DNA of 64,000 bases from Pseudomonas sp. RIT-PI-q (GTDB lineage Bacteria > Pseudomonadota > Gammaproteobacteria > Pseudomonadales > Pseudomonadaceae): NCBI RefSeq assembly GCF_001297125.1, contig NZ_LHPC01000028.1, positions 1 through 64,000 on the forward strand, in the 5' to 3' direction. Shown piece by piece: positions 12,340 through 20,967 of the stretch (position 1 is the stretch's first letter; each line of letters opens with the position of its first letter). The notes under the pieces were generated by a model, which was not told the DNA's origin, did no database searches, and was given only the letters and a program-made list of their open reading frames with translations. The position numbers and the translations under genes are program-made.

Positions 12340-13764
12340 TCAGAAGGAGATTTTGACCTCGACCCACAAGCCCGCTGGGTGATAGTCCAGCACCGCCCGG
12401 TTTTGCTCGGCGGTCGGTGTCTTCATGAAGGCTGCGGTTTCCTCGGCGATGTCACTGTCGCCGATCAACACACGCTGGCTGGTTTTATCTTTCAAGGCTT
12501 GATAAAGGTCGGGATACGGCATGTTCCAGTCATTATCCTCAGCGACTTTAGTCACCACCGGGATCATCGCCACCAACCTTTTATCGGTCATCTTTTCCAA
12601 CCCCAATTGCCGCAGCGTGGCGTTGTGGCTGCAATGGTGGCCGACTTTGTACAACGTGACGCGCGCCAGAATGTCATCGATGGAAAGCGCACCACCCTGC
12701 GCCGGATCGGGCGTGCGCGGGTAAGTCTGATCGGCCCACGACAGCCAGTTGCCCACCTGCGCATCACCCGGAAACAACAGCACCTGCTGGTCCGGCAGTT
12801 CGAAGGCCAGGACCAGGCTGGTGTTGTTGGTGTCGGAGTCCATTTTCAGCGCCAGCGTCTCGGCTGATGAATACCACTCGTCATCGATTTTGCGCTGCGC
12901 CTGAGCGGGGTCGAAGTACAGCTTTTGGGTCAGCGTGTGGTCCTTCGGCAGCTGCTGTTTCAGCGGGTCCAGCGGCCGTTGATGCGGGCGCGCAAAAGGC
13001 AGGTCGAGCGCCTGCACGGGCACGCCGTTGAGGTGCCCGACCTGAAGCTCGATGGCATGGGCATCTTCCTCATTGGTCAGGTACACCTCTTTGGCAGCGC
13101 CTTGCGACGGTGTGTCCTTGCGCAAGCGTTTTTCATCTCTTGGCGGCCCCATCACGTAGGCCTTGAGACCGGCAATCCCGGTTGGCGTGACCACATCGCC
13201 CGGCTGCAGAAAACGCGTTCGCGCCGGCGTCGCCTTGTCCTTGAGCATCTGCAAAGTGCTGGCCCCGGTCGGACGAGCGCCGCCGGTGACCCCCATGAAT
13301 GCACTCAGGTCCAACACCGTCTTGATGTGTAAATTGTCTTCCTTCAACGCGGTCATTTTCGGCTGACCGGCCAGCGCCGACAGCGCCTGCTTGGCCTTGT
13401 CGAAATGCTGATGCAGCGCAACGGCCTGCGGATCGCCGGGGTCTTCCGTCCAGGCCAGCCAGAACTCGCGAATCTCGAACTGGTTTTTGAACGCTTCCTG
13501 CTCGTACAGAAATCCAGACAGGTGATCGTGGTGTTCATGGGTGACGACCAGCAGGTCCAACTCGCCGCCGGTGGTGGCCAGGAGGTCGCCGACAATCTCT
13601 TTCATCCGGTCCCTGGCTTTCTCGACCCCCTGCAACACACCGCAGTCGATCAGGATGTGCTTGACCTCAGCATTCTCGACCTGATGGCGCAGCAAAAAGC
13701 AGTCGCCCAGAATGCCCCGGTACATGCGCACCGATACCGTGCCGGGTGAAAGACTGGTGGTCAT
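12340..13764 (-). CDS. MBL-fold metallo-hydrolase, uncharacterised
   Basis: Metallo-beta-lactamase-fold protein of 474 residues. The metal motif H-x-H-x-D-H is seen as THEHHDHLSG (about 75-84), after LIDCGVLQG in the first strand-loop; a later NNTSLVLAFELPDQQVLLFPGDAQ is typical of ComEC-like MBL proteins. There is no signal peptide. I chose the ATG at 13764, preceded by GGAG nine bases upstream; an in-frame GTG at 13779 overlaps the upstream stop codon. It follows the metallopeptidase-like gene by 4 bases, so the two form one translational unit. The substrate is unknown. Confidence 0.85.
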   Translation of the reverse strand: MTTSLSPGTVSVRMYRGILGDCFLLRHQVENAEVKHILIDCGVLQGVEKARDRMKEIVGDLLATTGGELDLLVVTHEHHDHLSGFLYEQEAFKNQFEIREFWLAWTEDPGDPQAVALHQHFDKAKQALSALAGQPKMTALKEDNLHIKTVLDLSAFMGVTGGARPTGASTLQMLKDKATPARTRFLQPGDVVTPTGIAGLKAYVMGPPRDEKRLRKDTPSQGAAKEVYLTNEEDAHAIELQVGHLNGVPVQALDLPFARPHQRPLDPLKQQLPKDHTLTQKLYFDPAQAQRKIDDEWYSSAETLALKMDSDTNNTSLVLAFELPDQQVLLFPGDAQVGNWLSWADQTYPRTPDPAQGGALSIDDILARVTLYKVGHHCSHNATLRQLGLEKMTDKRLVAMIPVVTKVAEDNDWNMPYPDLYQALKDKTSQRVLIGDSDIAEETAAFMKTPTAEQNRAVLDYHPAGLWVEVKISF

Positions 13765-13768
13765 GGCG

Positions 13769-15670
13769 TCAGACTCCACGATGGGTCATGGCGAACGGAT
13801 TATCCTCGGCGCGTGCGCCTCGGTAGGTCAGCGCCAGACTGTCAGTGCCGGTCTCGAGGAATTGTCGCTGGCAGGCCAGTCGCGCCCCGTCGTCGATGCG
13901 CTTGCGAATGACATAACGGACCTTGCCATCGCGCAGATCGATGATCAGCGTCGCACCGCCACGAAACAGAAAGTCGCTGGCCAGCGGTGGCGTGCTGCCC
14001 GCCAGATCCTGCTGATCCTGCGCATTCTGGTTTGCAGGGTCCAAAAAGCCCTGGCGCTTTTGCGTCACTTCGATCACCAACTGGCGCAGGTCCTGACCAT
14101 CGGGCCCGGCACGACGGCAGGTCCGCACCGAGTGCACCTCGACCGCCGGCTGGGTGGCGTTAAATCGAGGAAACAGGCTGCCGGCGATGTACCGCTCAGT
14201 TCGGTCAGTATTGAAAACCACGCCCAGTGCATCGGCCCAACCCGGTGTCGAATCGCAAACCTTCATCATCCAGTACCAAACAATCTTGCGATTGCGCTCG
14301 GCCTGGCGAAAGCCCTTGTGCCGCTGGTATTGCGGGGTGATATCGAGCGCGTGCGTGCCTTTGGGCGCGTTCAACAGGTCTTTGGCCTCAAGGTCAACGG
14401 CAGCGGTTTCCCACAGCAGGCTGTCGGGGGCCAGTGACAAACAGTTCTCGGGCAGTATGCCGCGACGTCGGAACGCCTGAATCATCGCCAGGCGATATTG
14501 CATCGGGTCGTCCGGGATCAAATCGGTGTCGGCGGTGATGATGCCCCGCAAGAACTCACCGAACCGCACATCCACCGGAGGCAAGTAGTCCAGCGCACGG
14601 ATACACATGCGCAGAACGTGATCCGCCGACTTGATGGCTTCACGGGTCAAGCGCTGCACCAGTTCCGGTGGCAGGCGAGTGCTCGCTTTGCCGCCGCTAT
14701 CGGCCAGGCGCAACAGATCGGACGAGCGTTGTTCATAGATGCTGACGAACGCGTCGAACACCGCCGCGACCAGAATGGCACCGCGCTGATGGGGCTCGCG
14801 CACCTTGGCCAGCAGGGTCGGATCGGGCAGCTGCTGGCTGTCCTTGTCGTCGATGGCTTCGCGCAATGCCGCGTAACGCCCCGTCGCCTCGCCGAACTGC
14901 CGCGCCAGGCCACTGAGCCAGGAACGTTGGTTGAGGTTGCCGCCATTGGCGGCCACGTACTTGGACACCGCCTCGGGCAAGGTGAAATGCATCATCAGCG
15001 CCACGATGTCGGCAAAGGCTTCATGAAATGCCAGGCTGTCGGCACTGGTCGACTCACTGTAGCGACGGTGCAAACCATCGAGAATAGCGTGGGTGGTTTC
15101 GTGGGCGATGATGTCGTGGGACAGCGCGGTGAACACCCAACTGCCCGGCAGATTGGCCCCGGGATCAGTGATCGAGGCCTTGAAGTAACCGAACATCAAA
15201 GCCTTCTTATCCTTGCTGTAATAGGCATTGGCCTCGCGCAGCGCATGCGGGTAAATGCGCAGTTTGCGCACTTCCTGATACGACGAGGTTTTCTCGTCCC
15301 AGCGCGGGCACCAATACACCTTGCGCCCGAGTGCACGCTCAAACAGCTTGACGGTTTTCATCGCCACGGCGAACACCATCTGCTGGTGGAACCGCGGATC
15401 GCCTTCGGACGGCGTTAGCCCGTCTTGCGCCAGCAGATGCCGGTCGTTGAGATCCACCGGGTCGTAAAACTGGCCGCTGCTCGGGTCGACATCGATGACT
15501 TCAAAATACTCGTTGACCGGGCCCGGCTGCATCTTCGCTTCCCAGCGCTCCTCCCAGGGAATCTGAATGGTCGCGTGGCTGATGCGGGCAGTCTCCAACT
15601 GCGTGGACGCCTGCGGGTCAAACGCATAAACCCGAAGCCTGCGCATCGGTGGCGGTGGATAGCTGTTCAT
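13769..15670 (-). CDS. Putative gluzincin metallopeptidase, uncharacterised
   Basis: Protein of 633 residues with no signal peptide. HETTH (190-194) followed by FHEAFADIVALMMHF, whose Glu is near 217, gives the HExxH plus downstream Glu/Asp arrangement of gluzincins such as thermolysin (M4-like spacing, 22 residues). The rest matches nothing I recognise; the C-terminal third (TLIIDLRDGKVRYVIRKRI) looks beta-rich. It is transcribed ahead of the MBL-fold hydrolase. A cytosolic HExxH protein coupled to an MBL hydrolase suggests a two-enzyme system for a shared substrate or a self-contained effector module; both are inference. Confidence 0.75.
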   Translation of the reverse strand: MNSYPPPPMRRLRVYAFDPQASTQLETARISHATIQIPWEERWEAKMQPGPVNEYFEVIDVDPSSGQFYDPVDLNDRHLLAQDGLTPSEGDPRFHQQMVFAVAMKTVKLFERALGRKVYWCPRWDEKTSSYQEVRKLRIYPHALREANAYYSKDKKALMFGYFKASITDPGANLPGSWVFTALSHDIIAHETTHAILDGLHRRYSESTSADSLAFHEAFADIVALMMHFTLPEAVSKYVAANGGNLNQRSWLSGLARQFGEATGRYAALREAIDDKDSQQLPDPTLLAKVREPHQRGAILVAAVFDAFVSIYEQRSSDLLRLADSGGKASTRLPPELVQRLTREAIKSADHVLRMCIRALDYLPPVDVRFGEFLRGIITADTDLIPDDPMQYRLAMIQAFRRRGILPENCLSLAPDSLLWETAAVDLEAKDLLNAPKGTHALDITPQYQRHKGFRQAERNRKIVWYWMMKVCDSTPGWADALGVVFNTDRTERYIAGSLFPRFNATQPAVEVHSVRTCRRAGPDGQDLRQLVIEVTQKRQGFLDPANQNAQDQQDLAGSTPPLASDFLFRGGATLIIDLRDGKVRYVIRKRIDDGARLACQRQFLETGTDSLALTYRGARAEDNPFAMTHRGV

Positions 15671-15742
15671 CTGCCCGGTCTTCCGCTTTTTTTTGGAATC
15701 AGCAAAAGCATAGATGACTTATCGCCCCCAACGCATACCCCT

Positions 15743-15967
15743 TGTAGGAGCTGTCGAGTGAAACGAGGCTGCGATCGGCTCTGTAGGAGCTGTCGAGTGA
15801 AACGAGGCTGCGATCGGCTCTGTAGGAGCTGTCGAGTGAAACGAGGCTGCGATCGGCTGCGCAGCAGTCGTAAAATCAGCCTGCGCGGTACACCTGACAC
15901 ACCGAGCACTCAGGGTTTACGACTGCTTCGCAGCCGATCGCAGCCTCGCAAGCTCGACAGCTCCTAC
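15743..15967. repeat. Three tandem 39-bp repeats plus inverted REP arm
   Basis: The unit beginning tgtaggagctgtcgagtgaa starts at 15743, 15782 and 15821 in perfect tandem; the third runs on into a long inverted-repeat element closing at 15967. This fills most of the 430 bases between the metallopeptidase and lipoprotein genes; the remaining 130 bases before 16102 hold only a presumed promoter. Confidence 0.88.
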
Positions 15968-16101
15968 AGGGGTGCGCGCAGGCTGATACAAGGCGCTGTT
16001 TGCGGTGACCGACCATCCGAATAATCACCCGCCGTGCCCTGATAGCTAGAATTTACTAGGGGGATCACTTCAACGCGTCCTTACAAAGCGGGAGTATCAC
16101 G

Positions 16102-16545
16102 ATGAAAATCGTATCTTCGCTGGCGTTAGTGGTAGCGGTCGGGTGGATCTCTGGGTGTTCGACAGTGCCTGACAGTCAAATCACCAACGTTCCCCTGAAC
16201 GCTACTTCCACTAATCCCGGGAGTATCGCCCAGACAGTCATGATGCCCAGTGGCAGTACGACGACGTTCTGGTTTGCCGTCAGTGGCGAACCCATAGGCA
16301 GCGCATTACCGGGCCGCTTGATGGCCTACATCTATCCAGGAAGCTGTGGAAACCTGGGTGCCAAACCCGCCTATGACATCAACGACGGTCCGAACGCGCG
16401 GTTCTATTCGCCCGCCTCGCACCAGTATTTCTGGAAAAGCGCACCGGTAACCGTCGACACGCTTCGCGCTGGCGGTTACGCGTTGGTGGTGCGTCAAAGC
16501 CCCGCCGACGGTAATCAGAATATCTTCTGCGGGAACCTGAGCTGA
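16102..16545 (+). CDS. Small lipoprotein of unknown function
   Basis: Protein of 147 residues with a lipoprotein signal: basic start MKIVSS, hydrophobic LALVVAVGWI and lipobox ISGC with Cys at 19. The mature part is rich in Ser, Thr, Gly and Asn and carries two later cysteines (GSCGN and IFCGN), possibly a disulphide. It is preceded by GGGAG. No domain is recognised. It stands alone between repeat clusters and faces the patatin gene convergently. Confidence 0.75.
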   Translation: MKIVSSLALVVAVGWISGCSTVPDSQITNVPLNATSTNPGSIAQTVMMPSGSTTTFWFAVSGEPIGSALPGRLMAYIYPGSCGNLGAKPAYDINDGPNARFYSPASHQYFWKSAPVTVDTLRAGGYALVVRQSPADGNQNIFCGNLS

Positions 16546-16558
16546 AAGTAACCCAATC

Positions 16559-16722
16559 CCTGTAGGAGCCGAGCTTGCTCGCGAAGGCGGTGTGTCAGGC
16601 AACATGTGTATTGGCTGACACGCCCGCTCTTGTAGGAGCCGAGCTTGCTCGCGAAGGCGGTGTGTCAGGCAACATGTGTATTGGCTGACACGCCGCCTTC
16701 GCGAGCAAGCTCGGCTCCTACA
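16559..16722. repeat. REP cluster with duplicated unit
   Basis: The block starting tgtaggagccgagcttgctc and running to 'ggctgacacgcc' (about 64 bases) occurs twice in tandem (16560 and 16631), then the opposite orientation cgccttcgcgagcaagctcg closes the cluster. It lies between convergent genes and probably serves as a bidirectional 3' boundary. Confidence 0.88.
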
Positions 16723-16736
16723 GGGGATTTCGTTGG

Positions 16737-17747
16737 TCAGGGAAGCAGTTCTGGGGCATAGGCCGTTAGCCGCGCCTTCACCAGTGAAGCGCCGTGGCGA
16801 GTCAGCACCTCCATTTCATCTGATGACAGCCGGCTCAGGTTCGTACCGATGGATGAGGCAAACGCCGCGTCACCCTGGCGAGATTCACCCACGTGACTGT
16901 CGATCGAAAACCACATCGGCTTGGGCCCCTTCCCCGCCAGAAACCGGTACTGAAGACGGTCAAATTCCAGCCCGCGGATCTGCTCCATCATGATGTCGAG
17001 CCCGGCCTTGAGCACGATGGCGCCAGATTCGGTCGGCCGACTGTTGTTCGCAAACGGCTTGCCACCGTCGCTGACAATCACGTAATCGAGCGCATTGCGA
17101 TCGCGCACTAACGGGCTGACGGCCATGTTGTCGTACACCCCGCCATCCGTCAGCGTCACGTATTCAACGTTGGCGGCGGGACCGTAGGTACTGGAATCGA
17201 GCCTGAGCGGCGGGAACACGGGCGGAAACGCAGATGAAGCCGCAACCGCCTGGCAGATCGGGAAATCAGGGGCCGGTATGACCCCGAGCTCATGCTCACC
17301 CATCTCACAATCCTTACCGCCGCCGGCAACGAAAAAGAACATATTGCCGGTCGAGAGATTCGTGGCATTCAGATAAATGCGCGGCCCGTTGCTCAGCGCC
17401 ACCAGCTTTTTCTTCAGGAACAGATCCTTATCGTAGGAGCCTGCCAACTTATCCAGTCGCGACTCGAACGGATCAAGCGAACCGGCGATAAACGATGACA
17501 CCGCAATCGAACGCGTACGCAGGTAAGTGTCGAGCAAGTCCAGTTTATTGGCCGCGCTCCAGTTCAACGCAACCGTGGCACCGGCAATACTGCCGCCGCT
17601 CACACAACTCAGCAGATCGAGCTTGTCGAGAAGCCCGTGGCTGTCCAGTTCACGCATGACGCCCAGGTGAAACGCAGCGGCTCGAAAGCCGCCGCCCGAC
17701 ATGGCCAGACCGATGCGTTTGTTTTCGCCGTTGATGGTCACTGACAT
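16737..17747 (-). CDS. Patatin-like phospholipase
   Basis: Predicted lipid acyl hydrolase of 336 residues from the ATG at 17747, which follows GGGAGC; the longer open frame upstream overlaps YceI and has no support. The oxyanion loop is SGGGFRAAAFH (17-27), the nucleophile elbow is VSGGSIAG (Ser near 53) and the catalytic Asp is in TDGGVYDN. No signal peptide is present, as in ExoU-like and other cytosolic patatins. The stop of the upstream yceI-like gene is 37 bases away on the same strand, so they may be cotranscribed. Confidence 0.9.
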   Translation of the reverse strand: MSVTINGENKRIGLAMSGGGFRAAAFHLGVMRELDSHGLLDKLDLLSCVSGGSIAGATVALNWSAANKLDLLDTYLRTRSIAVSSFIAGSLDPFESRLDKLAGSYDKDLFLKKKLVALSNGPRIYLNATNLSTGNMFFFVAGGGKDCEMGEHELGVIPAPDFPICQAVAASSAFPPVFPPLRLDSSTYGPAANVEYVTLTDGGVYDNMAVSPLVRDRNALDYVIVSDGGKPFANNSRPTESGAIVLKAGLDIMMEQIRGLEFDRLQYRFLAGKGPKPMWFSIDSHVGESRQGDAAFASSIGTNLSRLSSDEMEVLTRHGASLVKARLTAYAPELLP

Positions 17748-17784
17748 GGTTAGCTCCCTTGATAGTGAGAAGCGTGGAACAGCG

Positions 17785-18354
17785 CTACCGCTCTGGCGCA
17801 ACCATCTTGAACTTGATGTTGATGTCGTCGGAGACGGCAGTGTCGGCCCATTCACCTTCACCGATTTTGAAGTCGCTGCGCTTGAGCTTTAATTTGCCTT
17901 CAAAGATGCCGATGGCGTTCTCAGCCTTCAGGAGCACCGGTACATCCACTTCGCGAGAGGTTCCCCTGAGTGTGAGTTTGCCGGTGATCACGTAGCGGTT
18001 GTCACCCTGCGCTTTCACGCCGGTCGATTCAAAGGTCGCCACCGGATACTTTGCCGTGTCAAACCAGGCAGGCTTTTGCAGCTCGTCATTGGCGTCGCTG
18101 CTGCCGGCATCGATGCTGGCGAGCTGGATGGTCAGCGCGGCATGGGCGGATGACGGGGCCGCCGTGTCGAAATCAAGAGTGGCGTCGAACTTGCTGAACG
18201 TGCCATAGACCCGCGAGCCGAACTGGTTGTACGTGAAGGAGATCGTGCTGGCGGTTTCATTCACTTGGGTGTATTCGACCGCCTGGGCACAAGGCAAGGC
18301 GCCGAATACCAGAGCGGCAAACAATGCGGCGGAACGCGGGAATCGAGGGGTCAT
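17785..18354 (-). CDS. YceI-family periplasmic protein
   Basis: Protein of 189 residues with a cleavable signal peptide (LFAALVFGALPCAQA, cut before VEYTQV). The mature part follows the YceI beta-barrel pattern: ISFTYNQFGSRVYGTFSKFDATLDFD, then TAKYPVATFES and GKLTLRGTSREVDVPV. Such proteins bind isoprenoid or amide lipids in the periplasm. CGGAG precedes the ATG. It is upstream of the patatin gene on the same strand, a pairing that suggests lipid handling, though this is inference. Confidence 0.92.
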   Translation of the reverse strand: MTPRFPRSAALFAALVFGALPCAQAVEYTQVNETASTISFTYNQFGSRVYGTFSKFDATLDFDTAAPSSAHAALTIQLASIDAGSSDANDELQKPAWFDTAKYPVATFESTGVKAQGDNRYVITGKLTLRGTSREVDVPVLLKAENAIGIFEGKLKLKRSDFKIGEGEWADTAVSDDINIKFKMVAPER

Positions 18355-18547
18355 GGGGTTCTCCGGTTGGGGCTCCCGTCTTGAGTCGCACCCACACCAA
18401 TGTTAATGGACTAAAGCAAAGAACCGCCCTTAATTCCACCCGATGCACTGACTTCCGACCACCTGTCGGCCGAGCGGATTTCGCACGGTGCACCTACCCT
18501 TGCGGGTGTTTAATTGCTCCAGCACTCACCGCGTCGGGAGAATGGCC

Positions 18548-19306
18548 ATGAAAATCGTCGTCATCGGAGGCACAGGGCTGATCGGCAGCCAACTCTGCAA
18601 AAACCTGCAGGCGCTCGGCCATGAAGCCCTGGCGGCGTCACCCAGTACCGGCGTCAACGTCATCAGCGGCGAAGGACTGAAGGAGGCACTGCAAGGCGCC
18701 GACGTGGTGGTCGACGTGGCGAACTCGCCCTCCTTCGAGGATCACGCAGCACTGCACTTCTTCGAAACCGCCGGGCACAACCTGTTCGCGGCGGAGAAAA
18801 TCGACGGCGTCAAACACCATGTCGCCCTGTCCGTCGTCGGCACCGAGCGGATGCTGGAAAGCGGCTACTTCCGGGCCAAAATGGCGCAGGAAAAACTCAT
18901 CAAGAAGTCCGGCATTCCCTACACCATCCTGCGCGCCACACAGTTCTTCGAGTTCATCGGCGCCATCGCCTACTCGGGCCGCGAAGACGGCGACACCATC
19001 CACCTGACCTCCGCCGCGCTGCAACCGATTGCCTCGCTCGATGTAGCCGCCGCGCTGACCGATATCGCCCTGCAAGCACCGGGCAACCAGACCGTGGAAG
19101 TCGCCGGCCCCGAGTGTAAGCCGCTGGTCAAGTTCGTCACACAATACTTGCAGCACATCAAGGACCCACGCCAGACGGTTTCGGACGACACGGTTCCGTA
19201 CTTCGGCGCGCCGATCAACGACCAATCGCTGACGCCGGGAGACAACCCTATTGTTGGTCCGACGAGGTTTGACGACTGGCTCAAGAGCCCGGCGCATGAG
19301 TCCTGA
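18548..19306 (+). CDS. NAD(P)-binding atypical SDR/NmrA-like protein
   Basis: Protein of 252 residues with an N-terminal Rossmann signature KIVVIGGTGLIGSQLCKNL and later VDVANSPSF and YTILRATQFFEF, typical of NAD(P)H-binding SDR-like proteins of the NmrA/YtfG group. I chose the ATG at 18548, which has GGGAG at seven bases; the ATG at 18542 is too close to it. The role is probably sugar-nucleotide or redox sensing or quinone reduction and cannot be fixed further. Confidence 0.88.
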   Translation: MKIVVIGGTGLIGSQLCKNLQALGHEALAASPSTGVNVISGEGLKEALQGADVVVDVANSPSFEDHAALHFFETAGHNLFAAEKIDGVKHHVALSVVGTERMLESGYFRAKMAQEKLIKKSGIPYTILRATQFFEFIGAIAYSGREDGDTIHLTSAALQPIASLDVAAALTDIALQAPGNQTVEVAGPECKPLVKFVTQYLQHIKDPRQTVSDDTVPYFGAPINDQSLTPGDNPIVGPTRFDDWLKSPAHES

Positions 19307-19468
19307 GGGACGGCCGGAAATGTCCTACGACTCGCGGGAAGAACTGAATAGGACAGTTCCTGATTTATCCGTTTAGTGGATTTTTACGAGCAAGCACATG
19401 TTCATGGAGCCGTATATTCGCTGACGATAACTGGCGATAAAACAATTCCAACACCAAGGAGCGGTAGC

Positions 19469-19519
19469 ATGGCGTTTGACGCGAAGAACTTCACATTCTC
19501 CAAAGTACTGGGCTGCTGA
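19469..19519 (+). CDS. Leader mini-ORF (16 codons) ahead of the toxin-like gene
   Basis: ATG at 19469 has the best ribosome site of the locus (AAGGAG, eight bases upstream). It encodes 16 residues, MAFDAKNFTFSKVLGC, and ends with TGA at 19517-19519, one base before the ATG at 19521 in another frame. The peptide either feeds ribosomes to the toxin-like gene by termination-reinitiation or is its true N-terminus, joined by a +1 shift at TGC-TGA or separated by a recent mutation. The downstream ATG has no good site of its own. Confidence 0.5.
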   Translation: MAFDAKNFTFSKVLGC

Positions 19520-19520
19520 A

Positions 19521-20498
19521 ATGGCAGAGCCTCTAGCGTTTATCAATTCGCAAAGTCAGACCTACGAATCCCTCAAGGCGCAATTGGGTCTGACGGGGAT
19601 TTCCAAAAGCAAATTCGATGCACTCAACAGCCACATCGCCAACACCGTGGTGCTGGCCGGCGAGCTGGTGATCATCGGTGACGCGTCCACTTCATCCAGT
19701 ACGAGCCAAGAGGCGTACTTGATGGCCAAGGCACGCGACATCCATATCGGCCTGTTGACCAACCATGTTGATGCGGACGACTTCTTTCTCGATAACTTCG
19801 AATTGCTGCAAGGCGTGCTCGCTCACGGCGCTATCGGAGCCGGTGTCGTCAGTGATGCCTGGAGCAAGCACATGGCAACGATCAAGAAAACCCTGGAAGA
19901 GATCGAGCAACTGCACAAGGAATACCTGCGCACCGGATCAATCGCCGCCAGGGACAAGTTTTATACCGAACGCGCGGTGTTGTTCGGCAAGCTGGAATTG
20001 CAGCTCGCCAATGTCGCGTCCTACGGTTCAGGGTTGCGTTATCAGGGTTCGATAAAGCGAATGCTGGGGATTTCGACCAAGCGTTATATGAGTTCTGGGG
20101 AGATTGCGGGGTACGCGGAAAAGGTCAGTGGCGTGGCCCGGGCTGCGAAGCTGATCAAGAGCGGGACCTATATTGGCACGGCTCTGACGGTTGCTTCGTC
20201 CGGGCTTGAGATCAGGAATGCGTGTGCGTTGGGGCGGGAGGATCAGTGTACGAGGGCCAAGTATGTGGAGGGTTCTTCTTTGGCCTTTGGATTAGGGGGT
20301 GGAGCAGCGATGGGATATCTAGGCGGACACACAGCAACATATGGTTGCATAGTTGTACTCGGTACGATTTCCGGAGGTCCCGGGGCCTTGGTATGTAGCG
20401 TCGTAGGCGGTGCAATAGGAGGTTGGGCAGGCGGATCAATCGGGAACAACATGGGCGAAAAAATCGGCGAGTATTTGTATGGAGAAATCATACAGTGA
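19521..20498 (+). CDS. Putative pore-forming effector/toxin with glycine-zipper C-terminus
   Basis: Protein of 325 residues. The N-terminal two thirds is helical with charged segments (KHMATIKKTLEEIEQLHKEY). The C-terminal 90 residues hold Gly/Ala-rich hydrophobic stretches (LAFGLGGGAAMGYLGG, GGPGALVCSVVGGAIGGWAGGSIGNNMG) of glycine-zipper type, as in membrane-inserting T6SS and bacteriocin-like toxins. Its stop overlaps the start of a small membrane protein, the usual effector/immunity arrangement. Base composition turns AT-richer towards the 3' end and in the next genes, as expected of exchanged toxin cassettes. No secretion gene is adjacent. The toxin call is inference from architecture. 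Confidence 0.6.
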   Translation: MAEPLAFINSQSQTYESLKAQLGLTGISKSKFDALNSHIANTVVLAGELVIIGDASTSSSTSQEAYLMAKARDIHIGLLTNHVDADDFFLDNFELLQGVLAHGAIGAGVVSDAWSKHMATIKKTLEEIEQLHKEYLRTGSIAARDKFYTERAVLFGKLELQLANVASYGSGLRYQGSIKRMLGISTKRYMSSGEIAGYAEKVSGVARAAKLIKSGTYIGTALTVASSGLEIRNACALGREDQCTRAKYVEGSSLAFGLGGGAAMGYLGGHTATYGCIVVLGTISGGPGALVCSVVGGAIGGWAGGSIGNNMGEKIGEYLYGEIIQ

Positions 20499-20869
20499 GT
20501 CAAATTCCACTCGGCCTGATCGCACTACTTATTGGTGTTCCGATGATACTTATAGTGATCTGGTTGACCTATATGGTGCACGTCTACACTGAAAAAGCGG
20601 AAGCCTTAATGCCAAACAGTATCTTTGTAGAGGCTAATAAAAAAACGTTCTCTCATGCGGGGCTCTTGGGAAAATCTGTGCGCAATGGCTTTCTGACTAT
20701 GGTCTTGCTTACCCCGGCTTTGACAGCCAAGCGAGGTCTTGTAGACGTCGCCGATGTACAAAATTTTCCTAGCGGATTTAAGCGAATGTTGGTTGCGTCC
20801 TGGGGTTTGAATTTTTTGTTCTGTGTGGCTCTGATAGTGTTCGGAAGTTACTTGAAAGCTATTGAGTGA
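20495..20869 (+). CDS. Predicted immunity-type membrane protein, copy 1
   Basis: 124 residues from a GTG start at 20495, overlapping the toxin-like stop by four bases (GTGA); GGAG lies ten bases upstream. Hydrophobic segments at about 5-28 (LIALLIGVPMILIVIWLTYMV) and 98-122 (LVASWGLNFLFCVALIVFGSYL), with a weaker one between, suggest two or three membrane spans. It is clearly paralogous to the next gene: the YTEKAE.LMPNS.FV.AN and AKRG.VDVADV.NFP blocks are shared. The coupled position and membrane nature fit immunity to a pore-forming neighbour; this has not been shown. Confidence 0.65.
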   Translation: MSQIPLGLIALLIGVPMILIVIWLTYMVHVYTEKAEALMPNSIFVEANKKTFSHAGLLGKSVRNGFLTMVLLTPALTAKRGLVDVADVQNFPSGFKRMLVASWGLNFLFCVALIVFGSYLKAIE

Positions 20870-20900
20870 CGTATGTTTAAATAAGTGTTTTTTGCCTGCA

Positions 20901-20942
20901 AGCTAATAGCTAATAGCTAATAGCTAATAGCTAATAGCTAAT
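20901..20942. repeat. Six perfect tandem copies of a 7-bp unit
   Basis: agctaat is repeated exactly six times between the two immunity-like paralogues, 25 bases before the second ATG. The unit length makes it prone to slipped-strand changes. It lies outside coding sequence, so copy changes would alter leader length or promoter spacing for copy 2 rather than frame. Confidence 0.95.
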
Positions 20943-20967
20943 AAGCCTTTTATGGGAAAAGGACCCA

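Noticed and set aside
15667..15909. Repetitive minus-strand frame (LLQSRSQPRFTRQ)
   Set aside because: It is a reading of the three tandem 39-bp REP-type repeats and has no coding signals.
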